Source: Argentina anserina | Taxonomy: Eukaryota; Streptophyta; Magnoliopsida; Rosales; Rosaceae | Length of the DNA: 64,000 bases | NCBI RefSeq assembly: GCF_933775445.1 | Contig: NC_065874.1 | Location: 34,828,093-34,892,092, forward strand | Direction of reading: 5' to 3' | Shown here: positions 44,762 to 56,200 of the stretch, in pieces | How positions within the stretch are numbered: position 1 is the stretch's first letter | Layout: every line of letters starts with the position of its first letter | Position numbers and translations under genes: made by a program | The notes under the pieces: generated by a model | What the model was told of the DNA's origin: nothing | Seen by the model: the letters and a program-made list of their open reading frames with translations, nothing else | Database searches by the model: none

Positions 44762-45638
44762 ATGGAGAAGGATGGGAAGAGCAGTAAAAGTAGAGAGTCG
44801 GAGTTTGTGCTGCAGTGGGGGAACAAGAAGAGGCTTAGATGTCAGAAGGTGAAGGTCAAGAAAGAACGAACCTTTGATGACAACAACATGCCCAAATCCA
44901 GGAAACTCAAAGACTCTCCCTCTCCACTACTTCAGCGCATCAACAAGTAAGAATCAAAAATCAATGCTTTAGTTCAAGCAAGAAAGGAAATGTTAATTCT
45001 TTAGTTCACACAACAAAAGAAATTCCTGACTTTCCCAGAGAAACTTTGCTAAAGATTTTTGTTCAAGAAGCTTTTATTTCACTAAGTGCTTGTTTATTAT
45101 CTTGCAATGGAATCAAAATTTTCAACTTGGTTTAGAAAGGAAAAAAAAGGGTACTAGCAATTCCAATACTTTGACTGATGCCTAATAGCTGTGGAGGCGT
45201 TATTGATGCTACAGATTCATGTTTCCATGACCATTTGTTTATTATGACACAATTCTAGCAAAATACAGATTAGTTGGAAAGAGGATGGTGCTTTGCATTT
45301 TTCTAAGTGATATTATGTTTCGTATTATAGCAGGAGCTCAGCGCCACCAATGAATAGTAGGAAGTTATTTATCACATCTCCAGAGAAGGAAGATAGGTAT
45401 TACACAACTAGGGGTTCCTTAGGCTTAGATGATAATGGTAAGATGTTAGGATTAGATCACCATGGTCATGCAGTGGAGGATAAAGGAAGCAATGTGTGGC
45501 CTAAATTGTTCCTATCATTGTCTAGCAAAGAAAAGGAAGAGGATTTCATGGCAATGAAAGGGTGTAAGTTACCGCAAAGGCCCAAGAAAAGAGGAAAGTT
45601 GCTTCAAAAGAGCTTACATGTAAGTTGTCTGCGACTCT

Positions 45639-45674
<36 letters not shown>

Positions 45675-45933
45675 TAGAGAGATTGTGATGTGTTTGTGAC
45701 TAATCCTTCCTTGCTTTGGTGTGCAGTTGGTAATGCCAGGTGTATGGTTATCAGATTTGTGCCGAGAGAGGTATGAAGTGAGGGAGAAGAAGACTTCCAA
45801 AAAGGTACCATCTCAAACTTGTTTGGTTCCTGTTCAAATTTATGAGAATGTGGTGTAATCGTGTTAACATATGATGATGCAGAGAGCCAGGGGATTGAAG
45901 GCTATGGGAAGTTTGGATAGTGATTCAGACTGA
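44762..45933 (+). CDS. DUF1639 family protein
   Basis: About 200 aa, function unknown. Exons 44762–44946, 45331–45619, 45727–45804 and 45883–45933 total 603 nt in frame. The N-terminal half is Lys/Arg-rich (KRLRCQKVKVKKER), suggesting a nuclear location. The conserved DUF1639 core begins at LFLSLSSKEKEEDFMAMKG, includes LPQRPKKRGKLLQK and continues to PGVWLSDLCRERYEVREKK. The C-terminus is RARGLKAMGSLDSDSD. The exon-2 acceptor is a NAGNAG (TAGCAG), so 199- and 200-residue forms are possible. A (GA)n tract lies in intron 2. Upstream 5'UTR exon(s) probably lie at ~44300–44680, because the ATG follows two bases after an acceptor. Confidence 0.85.
45638..45666. repeat. (GA)n microsatellite in the DUF1639 gene
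   Basis: About 14 GA units, 18 bases after the exon-2 donor. Confidence 0.9.
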
Positions 45934-47048
45934 GAGCTTGACCATTTGAAAAAGCAAACACAGCTTTTTGGATTAGTTACGAGACTCCAGTAGACAACCA
46001 AGGGACATGATCAAAGCCGGCAAAAATACAATGAAACACATGGTGTGATCTGTATTCCTGTGGTTGTCTGTGTAGAAATTTCTCTCATTTAATATTTTGG
46101 AAACATACGTTGGAAAAATAAATTGTCATTTGCCTCGGTTCTGTGTTTGATCAAGGTTGTTGATTAGTATCCAAGATCACTGTGTTGCTCTACTAAGTGA
46201 GTATGCCTTAGGGCGAAACCGTTTGAGGTCATCCTTAGCATGAAGGATTTAACAGAAGCATATTATTGATAGCAATATAAGACTTCAGTTATCACATTGA
46301 TAACCTTGTGAGTTTGGGTATCAAATTGGCTGGTGCACAAGAGTTGAGGGGTTGGCACAGTTTTCTCTCATAAATCTATCATCTGGTCGATGTATCATTC
46401 TTCAACAGAATTTCTATTTTGTCTGAGGCTCGAGACTCTTCATCTAAGGATGTATGGAGTGAATGGAGATCAATATCTAAAGCATGAGAATTACATGTGT
46501 TTTAGAATTATTTTTTCCTTCTAAACATGATCTAATGCCTGATAGTTCTAATACAATTATACAGAATAGACTTGAAATGACAACTTCAACATTTTGTTAA
46601 ATGATATTTCTTGATTTCTAGAGTTCAAAAATTTCTGCAATGTCTCAACTGTTGGTGAAGATAAGAGATCAATGACCTACCAACTGGGTTATAGGGTGGT
46701 TGTACTGCTCAATTTATATTTAATCTTGACATCAATTATAGTTTGAGACTTTTTTTGGGTCAATTATAGTTTGAGAGTGAGTTATGAAAATAGTTTCAAT
46801 AGAATAGATGAAGATTTTCTTGTTGAGACTTTAATAATGTAGGTTTGAAAAGAAATCACTGAATAGTTTAGTGTAGATTGAATTAGAACGTGTAGCCTCA
46901 ACCCTAAAAACAATAGGCGGCTATGGGAAGTTTGGAACTTTGGATAGTGATAATTTCAATTTCGCTAATGTGTGTGTCCAGGTCTATTTCTATAAACACA
47001 AAGACAAACACAAACACATGCACCCCAATCAATTAGCATCAGATCGAT
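45934..47048. other. Spacer with an echo of the DUF1639 last exon
   Basis: At 46917–46950 the string GGCTATGGGAAGTTTGGA reappears, followed after 8 extra bases by TAGTGAT, copying 45899–45925 of the preceding gene's last exon. Otherwise this is AT-rich spacer containing the promoter of the downstream receptor-like protein. Confidence 0.5.
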
Positions 47049-49301
47049 ATGGCTTATTGTTTTCTTCTTGTAATTGTATTTTGTTGCATACTGGTTACTA
47101 CTGCCAATATCATCCATGCATGCAACCAAATTGAACACACTTCTCTCTCGACCTTCTTTCTTGCTCTTTCTTCTCCCTCTTCCTTAAATTGGACATCCAA
47201 CGACTGTTGCCACTGGGAAGGCATCAATTGCGATGCCGCTGGTTTGGTCACTCATCTCTCTTTGCCCTCCAAAGGGCTCACACTCAAACAAGGTACTACT
47301 TTTCCTTCATGGAAGCTACCACTTGAAAATCTCTCACATCTCACCCACTTGAATCTCTCCTACAATTCCTTAGATCAAACTGTTGCCTCCTTCTTGTCCT
47401 TGAGTCATCTTGAGGTCCTAGATTTGAGGTCTAACCTTCTTTCTGGGGAGCTACCACTTTCTCTACCATCCAATATCCAATTGCTGGATTTGTCCAACAA
47501 TCACATCAGTGGTCCAATTCCATCTCGATTTTTTCGACAAGCTAGAAAGTTAACTAGTTTCCAGGTTAGCAATAATATGTTCTCAGGATCAATCCCCTCC
47601 TCGATCTGTCTTCACTCTTCTCCATTGATCAGTTTATTGGATTTTTCCTTTAATGATTTCAGTGGCAGTTTGTCTAGTGGATTAGGAGAGTGTTCTCAAC
47701 TCAAAGTTTTTCGTGCCGGGCACAATAACCTCTCAGGGTTACTTCCACAAGATATCTACAAAGTTGCCAGACTTGAAGATATTGCACTACCTTTCAATTC
47801 ACTTGATGGGGTCATTGAGGATAGACTTTCGAATCTAACTAACCTTGTGATTCTTGACCTCCAAGTCAACCAATTGAGAGGTGTGCTTCCTCTCAATTTT
47901 GGTAGTCTCTCCAAGTTGAAACTCTTGCTCCTTCATTGGAACAATCTTGAAGGTTCTATACCCCCATCTTTGATGAATTGCACAAACCTTGTAGAGCTAA
48001 ATCTATTAGGCAATAAGCTCCAGGGGGATATTTCCGGGCTTAATTTCTCAAAACTTACTCAACTTACTGTACTTGACCTCCTTTCCAATAAGTTGAATGG
48101 CAGTTTGCCAATGAGTCTATATTCTTGCAAGTCCCTTAAAGCAATTCGACTTGGTATAAACAATATAGAGGGAGAGATACAACCTGAGATTCTATCACTG
48201 AAATCCTTGTCCTTCCTGTCCATTTCTCACAGTAGGTTGAGCAATATCACAAAGGCAATGAACATACTGAGGCATTCCAAAAGTCTTGTATTTTTATCCT
48301 TTCTGTTTAGTTTTGAAGCAGGCGAGGAGAGTCCAGCTGATTTCGGAATAGTTGATTTTGATGGCGGGTTTCAAAATCTTGTATTTTTGAATCTGCGTGG
48401 TTGTAACCTCGCCGGTAAGATGCCTGCATGGTTATCCAAGCTCAAAAATCTAGCAGTGTTAAGTTTAGCTGATAATAAAATCACAGGACCAATTCCAAGT
48501 CAGTTGGGGACTCTCCCAAGGCTGTTTCATGTGGATTTTTGTTCAAACAGAATTGAAGGTGAATTTCCGAAGCAACTTCTGGGACTACCTATGTTGGTTT
48601 CTAAATCTAATCAAAGTGCACATCAGGATGATGTTTATCTTGAACTGCCTGTGTTCAACACGGGTAAGCAATACAGGTCCTTGTCTTACTTTCCACGGAT
48701 GCTGAGATTGATGCACAACGACTTGCATGGAAGTATACCTATTGAAATTGGCCATTTGGATCGTCTCCAAGGCTTGTGGCTTAGCAACAACAGCTTGAGC
48801 GGCAGCATCCCCACCCAAATATCAAACATCAAAGACTTGAATAGTTTGCAACTCTCCGAGAATCATTTGTCCGGAGAAATCCCATCATCATTGAATAGCT
48901 TGAATTTCTTGTCGGCTCTTAATGTCTCCTACAACAATCTGGAAGGGCGAATACCAAAAGGAACTCAAATCCAAGGCCTTAATGCATCTGCATTTGAAGG
49001 GAACCCGAAACTTTGTGGCCTTCCACTTCCAAATGAGTGCCAAGCAAGTAACAAAATTGATGACCAAGACGTGGACAACAACGAGGAACATGGTATTCCG
49101 TGGTTTTATGTTCCTACTGGGCTCGGGTTTATTATAGGATTCTGGGGAGTCTGTTGCTCGTTGATTTTCTTCAAGGCATGGAGATATGCGTACTTCCGTT
49201 TCATAGAAAAGGTACAAGATATGTTGTACGTAATGATCGTTGTGCGTGTCAACAAGATGAAGAGGAGGGTTAGTGCTGGGTTGCTAGACGTTGATTTGTA
49301 A
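47049..49301 (+). CDS. LRR receptor-like protein (RLP2/RLP3, PSY1R-ectodomain type)
   Basis: Intronless, 750 aa. Signal peptide ~1–24 (FLLVIVFCCILV). An N-terminal cap follows with WTSNDCCHWEGINC, then about twenty extracellular LRRs of the plant LxGxIP type. An island region around DVYLELPVFNTGKQYRSLSY is placed as in PSY1R and RLP2/3. The last LRRs lead to NPKLCGLPL and an acidic juxtamembrane segment (DDQDVDNNEEH). One transmembrane helix (~690–712) precedes a short basic tail; no kinase follows. It probably binds an apoplastic peptide or microbial ligand and signals through a partner such as SOBIR1 or a co-receptor kinase. Length matches the family (~730–760). Its 3' end faces DEK1 (convergent). 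Confidence 0.9.
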   Translation: MAYCFLLVIVFCCILVTTANIIHACNQIEHTSLSTFFLALSSPSSLNWTSNDCCHWEGINCDAAGLVTHLSLPSKGLTLKQGTTFPSWKLPLENLSHLTHLNLSYNSLDQTVASFLSLSHLEVLDLRSNLLSGELPLSLPSNIQLLDLSNNHISGPIPSRFFRQARKLTSFQVSNNMFSGSIPSSICLHSSPLISLLDFSFNDFSGSLSSGLGECSQLKVFRAGHNNLSGLLPQDIYKVARLEDIALPFNSLDGVIEDRLSNLTNLVILDLQVNQLRGVLPLNFGSLSKLKLLLLHWNNLEGSIPPSLMNCTNLVELNLLGNKLQGDISGLNFSKLTQLTVLDLLSNKLNGSLPMSLYSCKSLKAIRLGINNIEGEIQPEILSLKSLSFLSISHSRLSNITKAMNILRHSKSLVFLSFLFSFEAGEESPADFGIVDFDGGFQNLVFLNLRGCNLAGKMPAWLSKLKNLAVLSLADNKITGPIPSQLGTLPRLFHVDFCSNRIEGEFPKQLLGLPMLVSKSNQSAHQDDVYLELPVFNTGKQYRSLSYFPRMLRLMHNDLHGSIPIEIGHLDRLQGLWLSNNSLSGSIPTQISNIKDLNSLQLSENHLSGEIPSSLNSLNFLSALNVSYNNLEGRIPKGTQIQGLNASAFEGNPKLCGLPLPNECQASNKIDDQDVDNNEEHGIPWFYVPTGLGFIIGFWGVCCSLIFFKAWRYAYFRFIEKVQDMLYVMIVVRVNKMKRRVSAGLLDVDL

Positions 49302-50277
49302 CTTCCATAATGTATTGCACTTTTGCTTGTTTCCATTTGGGAAGAAAATTCTGCATGTCTTGTGGTTCCTATTATATAAAGAACCAAATGAAAAGATACA
49401 ACTTGCATTGTATTTGACAATTTTGTACAAATTGGTGCTTCCAACTATGACACCCTCGATTTCAAAATTGCATCAGCCTGAACAACAAAGATTTCTAGCC
49501 AAATTCTGCTAACTTATAATACCCTTGAACTAAACATTCCTATTCCTTTCCTCCTATTTCACCCCTCATTTACAAGATCAAACCTATCCTGTATCCATTC
49601 CCTACAAAACAAATTAGTTGTATGTACAAATAAATCACAAAACCCACAGAATGCCCTCTTCACTCGTTGATACTGCAGAGACAAAGGATAGATATACTTA
49701 AATGCTGAGTTAAGGGAGCCTCTAGATTCCAGTATCACAAGTACCAGTTCACATCATCATGGCATTCAATCTTACTGGTTCCCCCTCACTGAGACCTCTT
49801 CACTTGTGGATGGACTGAGCATGTAGAGCTGAGTTCAGCCAGAGGGTATCACCTGTCACCCGGCCCATCTTCGCAATTGAAGTTGAGAAAGATTTGCTTA
49901 CATAGTGTCTGCCTGGCCTGTACATGAACAAGGCCTGATTAGTTTTTAGATACAATCAATAATTTCTAACAACATTCGTTCTGGCAGCAAATTTATTTTA
50001 GAACCTAATACTGTAAGTACAAATTGAAATGAGAAGTGCATCATGCATGTTATTTTGGTAGTTCAAATACTTTAGTGAAGAATTTGAATGACACTTGGTA
50101 ATAATTTTTTTTTAAAGTATGAAATGAAAGATTACCATGTCATCATGCTTTCTGATTTGTGGCCCATAACCTGCCAGCAGGCAAACATAGTCCACGTGCA
50201 GCCCAAGCATTCAAAATATCTGCAAATCCGCTCTCAGACCAAACAAGAAGAAAATAGCTGAAGAGCCACCAAGCATG
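49302..50277. other. Convergent 3' flanks of the RLP and DEK1
   Basis: Both genes end toward this interval, so it should hold two 3' untranslated regions. No extra gene is visible. Confidence 0.45.
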
Positions 50278-53200
50278 CTACAAGGCTTCCAAGGTTATTG
50301 ATGCTTTTGTGAAAACAGAAAGAACAAATGGGGCTTCTTCGCCAGGGTGTATAGTTGTGGGCACAATTGTGTAACCTTTTGGATCTGGATCCAAAACCAT
50401 TTCACAAGATATTTCTCGTGAATTAACATAATCTGTCCCGCCCACTGATTCATGTAGGTATATATTGTAAGCAGCTCGGCGGCCTCGAGTTTTGAGTATC
50501 CTCATCCCAATATAGAACATCATTGAATCATGACTGGATTGATAGTTTCTGAAACCAGCAACTGTTCTTGAAAAGCTCACACCCTAGGCAGCGAACATGT
50601 GAAAAAGAAAGTCAATAAAAAAATCAAGCACTTCAAAGATAATTATGGATAAATCTGCAATAGGGGGTCCGATAGAGATACCTGTGTCAACGTAATGAAT
50701 ACATGAATTGGAAATGAGGCATCTGGCCCTGTGGCTCTCAATCGGAATTGTGGATTTTGATGCCATGTCTCATAGTCTTGGCAGCCACCAGCACTATAAC
50801 TACGCCATTGGCCGTGAACAGAGTAGCGCATCTCAGGGGGATAGATACGGCAAACGTATATTGATCGAAAATGAATTTGGAAGTCTTGCCAGGACATCCA
50901 GAATATGCCATCTTTTGACTGTTGAAAGAAACACAAACAAAGTTACGAGAAGAAAAGAAAACTACGTGAGATCATTGAGAAAATATTGAATGGTAATAGA
51001 AAAGCAACCAATGGTAATGAGTCAGATAAAATCCATGATGTCAGAGGAAACGAATGACTTAGGTAAACCCTCTGGGGTTAACCCAGGTGATGATGTCGGA
51101 TGGGGGAAAACAAGGAACAACTTATATGATGCGGATAAAAGGTACAATAAACAAACCTGTGGAATATGTTTCAGCTTGTGCTTCATCCTATCAGTCCATT
51201 CAGGCGATGAGTCAGACCAAGGGCCATTCCACTCAACTTCGTTGGCCCATGGATTCCGAATCTGAATAAGCTTGTGACCATCCACCTCTCTCACCTGAGT
51301 TGAGAAAAAAATTAGCTAGTGTTGTTGCATATAAAAAGAAAATGTTAGGTGGCATTCCAATTTCCAACTCACCTGCAATAAAGAGTAAGCATGACCTTGC
51401 ACAATGCCACTGGAGGAAATATGTACATCTGAACCAGATGGACTACCAGCACCCAGAAGAAATCCCTCTTGTTTGAAGCGCAACAACTGAGACCATAATC
51501 GACCACTCGCAAGATCAATTTGGGCCTGAGCACTCCTCATGTCAATCTCTTCACCTGCACCTCCAGTGAGGTCAACAAGAGCATCTTGGACAAGTCCACC
51601 TTCTAAAGCTTCATAGGAGCCATGCAATTTTGCATATGCCTTCTCCAGCAAAGAGACCCACAACTCGTTACCTTTTCTACTAGTAGCAAATGCTGGTTTA
51701 CCCGGTGATTCACACGGAATCCAATCATCAACAACGACAGGAACCCACTCACCCTAAGGAATAGTCAGGAGCAAGATTCGTTAGTAGTTCTACAGGAAAC
51801 AGAACAATAAAGAAACAAGAACTTTAAACAGACAATATATTAGAACACAATTCCAGCCATACATCATTGAACACAACAAATAATTAAAAAGTTTTGTCAC
51901 CGTCCTAGCTAACAGTAGCAAAACTATCATCACTGTCAGGTTAGATCCAAAAGACAATTCAGACAACAATCGTAACTGAGCTTCTATGGATAAAGATTTA
52001 AAATGTTAGTTCTAAAGTATGAAGGCACCTGTATACAGAATCGGACAGTGTAGATTCCCTCCTCATTATACTCTGGAGTAATGATAACTTCTGATATCCG
52101 AGAAACTTCCGTCAGGACAGCAACAGCACTCAAAAACCAACAATCACCCAGTCGGCCCTATTTAGATTACAAAGTCACTTGTGGAAACTGATGGCCAAAA
52201 TAAGAAGAATATTTCAATTTCAATCCATTAAAGGGCCTAACCTGACAAACATCAGAAGGATTCACAGCACCAGAAAATAAGCATGGGCGAGCACCAAGCC
52301 GACTCTCTTTAACAATATCAGCAGGCCTCATCCATTCTGAAACGACCTAGATTTGCAAAACCAAAAATTGTGGACATTTAATATCACAGATTCATTAAAC
52401 ATAAGTGGCCGAACTAGACTAAAAGGCTTACCTGCAACTTGGAAGGAGGATTTTCCGAATCTAAAAATAGTGATTGATCATTTGGAGGAAACTCCTGATC
52501 AGTAAAGTTTGTTTCTCCTCTAGCACTGAGAGCTTCTTTGACAGCCAATTCAACAGAAAGCATTCGTTGATTTATTTCTTCTTGTGTTTCTATCCTAGGT
52601 TTCCTAAACCTCCTGGCAAAAGAATCCATATCAACCAGAACTCCATCACGTTCCGACCTTCTTCTCCTTCCACTTGAATACTGCCCATCCCAATCAACGT
52701 CATCCCTATCATATAGATCTACATCGGCAGGATCACTATCCCATTCATCGAGCTAGTGAAGAAACATAACAAAATCAAGAATCAGAATCAGATAAACTTA
52801 ACCACTTATATCAGAAACCAAATATCCTACGTATTTGAGCATGATTATGTAGTAACTAGACAAAAACCACATACTCTAGATGGTGAATCTGCCCATTGCC
52901 AAGCATCTTCAGGAAAATCTATCATACTAGTATCTGCTGATCCAACAGCTGCATGGAGAGCAGCAATGTCATCCTCAGTTAAGCACCTCCCCCACAGAAA
53001 CACGTCCATAATATGCATCTTAGACTCGGCCCCTTCACTATCTGACCTCCCAAATGCATCCATATCTGTAGGCGGTCTAACACCTACCCAAACTTCGGTT
53101 CCTTGCTCCCAAATAGTATTGCCCACATGCAATGGTAAACCAGTCTGGTAGCCATCAAAGCCACCATCGAGATAGCATGCTGCCTCACCTAAATCAGCAT

Positions 53201-56200
53201 CAATTGTCATTGTTACCAAATGCCACCTGAAATGTAAGTAACGACAGTGAGACAACAGCTATCATCGAAAAAGTATACATGGCTGAAATAGGATGAGTAA
53301 GCACTGATTTCCTCTCCTCAACACACAACCAATATATATAGAGTTTCTCAGCTCTAGACGTCCGGACGGGTTTTCCGCCGTTTCTCCACGATCCGGATGC
53401 CGGTGACGCCGTTTCTTCTCGCCAGAGTGACACCACACCTTCCTAGATGCTGCGGTGATAAAGAAGAAGGCGAAAGAGATCGGGGTCCGAAGTCTGTGCA
53501 GCAACCTCACTCAGAACTTCACCACCGATCATGGTGGACCACCGATCCCGATCTCTTTCACCTTCTTCATCGCAGCAGCGTCTAGGAAGGTGTGGTGTCA
53601 CTCCGGCTAGAAGAAACGGCGTCCGGATCGTGCAGAAACGGTGGAAATCCCGTCCGCAGCCGAGAAGCCCTGGAATCGTCGAATCCGCACCGTCCGGACG
53701 GTGCGGATTCGACGATTCCAGCCACCAGCAACGCGCAACGATGGCACCGACCAGCATACAGCAGTCCCCTCCTCCCGGCGCTCCTGTCTGTGCCGGCCGG
53801 AGCTGCAGCGCCGGCGTGCCCCAGCCAGAATCTCGAAATTTCAAATTTCTGGCCACCATGCGGAGATTTCGAGATTCCAGCCGGAGGAGTGCCGGGAGGA
53901 GGGGACTGCTGCTATGCTGGTCAGTGCCGTCATTGCGCGTTGCCGGTGGCCGGAATCGCCGAATCTGCACCATACGGACGGTGACGTCCGCAGCTGAGAA
54001 ATTTGTATATATATATATATATATGGAAATTGCTAAGTGATTAATGCCAAGTAAAGGCCAATCTTTTATTTACAAAGGACAATGCCAATAATTTTGTTCG
54101 TAAAACAATGCTCAAACCTGCCATCTGCAATACTAGTTGCACTAATACTCCACTCCTTTGCAACAGTAGTTTGTCTGTCGCCTTTAGTGATCAATCTAAG
54201 CCCAACTTGTCCGGCTTCAATTCCCTGCTCAGAACCGGCAACCAATATTTCCCAACAAACTTTCTTTTGAAATTCAGTGCCGAATAGGCAAACTGGTCCA
54301 GACACAGGTTGAATCATCACGGCAATGGAAAAGCTAATCTTTTGACTTTGACAGATGCTGGAATCAATTTGGCCACAGTGCCTGCCACTTGTTGTTGGTT
54401 CATCGTCTAGAACGCAGACAGCACCCGAAATTCCTGTCTGCCAATAGCATTGACAACAACAATTTTCACAATTAGGTTGCTTCAGCTTACAGAAACGAAA
54501 AGAAAAATTCCAAGCTACTAAACTAACCCCAGATAATAAAAATTAGGGAGATGCATAATATATACATAATGTAGAGCAGAAAAGCCAGAATATATACCCC
54601 CTACGAGGCTATGACTGGGGTTTCTCATTGGATTTATTGGTCCATGAGATGATTGATTACAAGGTAAGACAACATAAAACCCCTTGGACTTGATCCATGC
54701 CGTCTATATATATCAACTACTCTCTCTCTCTATTTGTTCCCATCTGAGATAGTCTCTCGTGTGAATCAACCTGAAGTATATCAATCTATCTTAGAAGGCT
54801 CCAATCTCTAGTGTTATTTCAATATAAAGTTGTCACAGATTATTCTAGATGGGCACCCCGGGAATAATATTCCCAAATCCAGGCTACAACAAAAGCTACT
54901 ATTACTGGGAAAACATTAAAATATGCAAGACAAACTACTTTTGAAGCCTCCAGGTCTCGTATTATTAACTTTGTGGATGCCCAAGACTAAAAAATATCAA
55001 ACAAAGTCTAGACAACATAAAATTTCCCTCTAATTTTTCTTAATAAAAAAAGGTGTTGCTATCCCTTATAATGATTACTTGAAATTGATTGATGTTAATT
55101 AAGATAGAACACCTGAAGTGCCCGCCGTGTTAACTGAGCTGTGCGTATCCGACGCGCAATGTTTGAAACTCTCTCTCTAGCAAAAGAATCATCAAGAACT
55201 GAATCACCCCCTACTGCACGCACTGCAGCTGCCACAGCTGCAGCTTCCCTGCTTCCAGCATTAGGAATAGAGGAAATTAAAGACGCTTCTATCTCCTTCC
55301 ATTTACGTTCTTCCTTCTCTAAGAGAGCCTTTCTTCTCTCTTTGCCTTTCCCCTCCTCTTCACGTCTTTGCATTAAAAGTTCCTCTTCCATCTCTTTTTC
55401 TCTTAGGTAACTACAGACATATATATATATATATATATAACAACAATTAGTAACATCGAGAATGGTCATACTAAGATAACAAAATGTTAGATAAGCTTAC
55501 CTCTCCTGAATAATCTCAAACTGCCTACGGTCCTCTGGCATCCATTTTTTTATTTTCTTGGCACTTAGGTCTGCAAACCCTATGCTATCAAGAAACAGTC
55601 TCAAGCGTACCTCATCCTAGCACAACCCAAGAACAATATTATCAACATTTACAGTACAACCAACATATATACCATAGCTGTCATGAAACAATGGTCATAA
55701 ATTACCTGTACTCGCTCTGCCTTAGCAGTCAAACCAAGCAAAAGAAGCAGATAACCACCAAATTTGTCCCACATATATACCCATTCAGTATCAATTGCCT
55801 CTTCCAAAGCCAATATTCGTGCATGAGCACACATCTCTCTCCTGTGATCAATACTACTAGTTGGCTCATGGCGGAAAGTCCTTCCATATCTCATCCTCCC
55901 GAAGAATGATCCTGCAACTAGCTCCTCATTTCTTAAGCGATCTCTCAATTTCATGACATCTGCTCTGGGAAGCACAAAATTTCCTGCCCTATCACGCATT
56001 ATTGTGGGATCTCCAACTAAAAGAGCAGCTGAACTGGCAGACCTCTGTGGAGCCGAATAAGTTCCAGATAAAGCATTTCTAGTCTGCATGGTTCAGAAAA
56101 TAACTCTCGTTATAAAACAAAATGAAAACTCAGCAATTAAAGACAAGATTATATTTGCGCAGGTAAGAGGTTTATTATGGTGTAACGGTTAAGTGCTAGT

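Noticed and set aside
53443..54040. Long open frames on both strands (130–176 codons)
   Set aside because: They lie in the GC-rich inverted repeats of the foldback element, occur symmetrically on both strands, and match no family. DEK1 exons flank the region on both sides.
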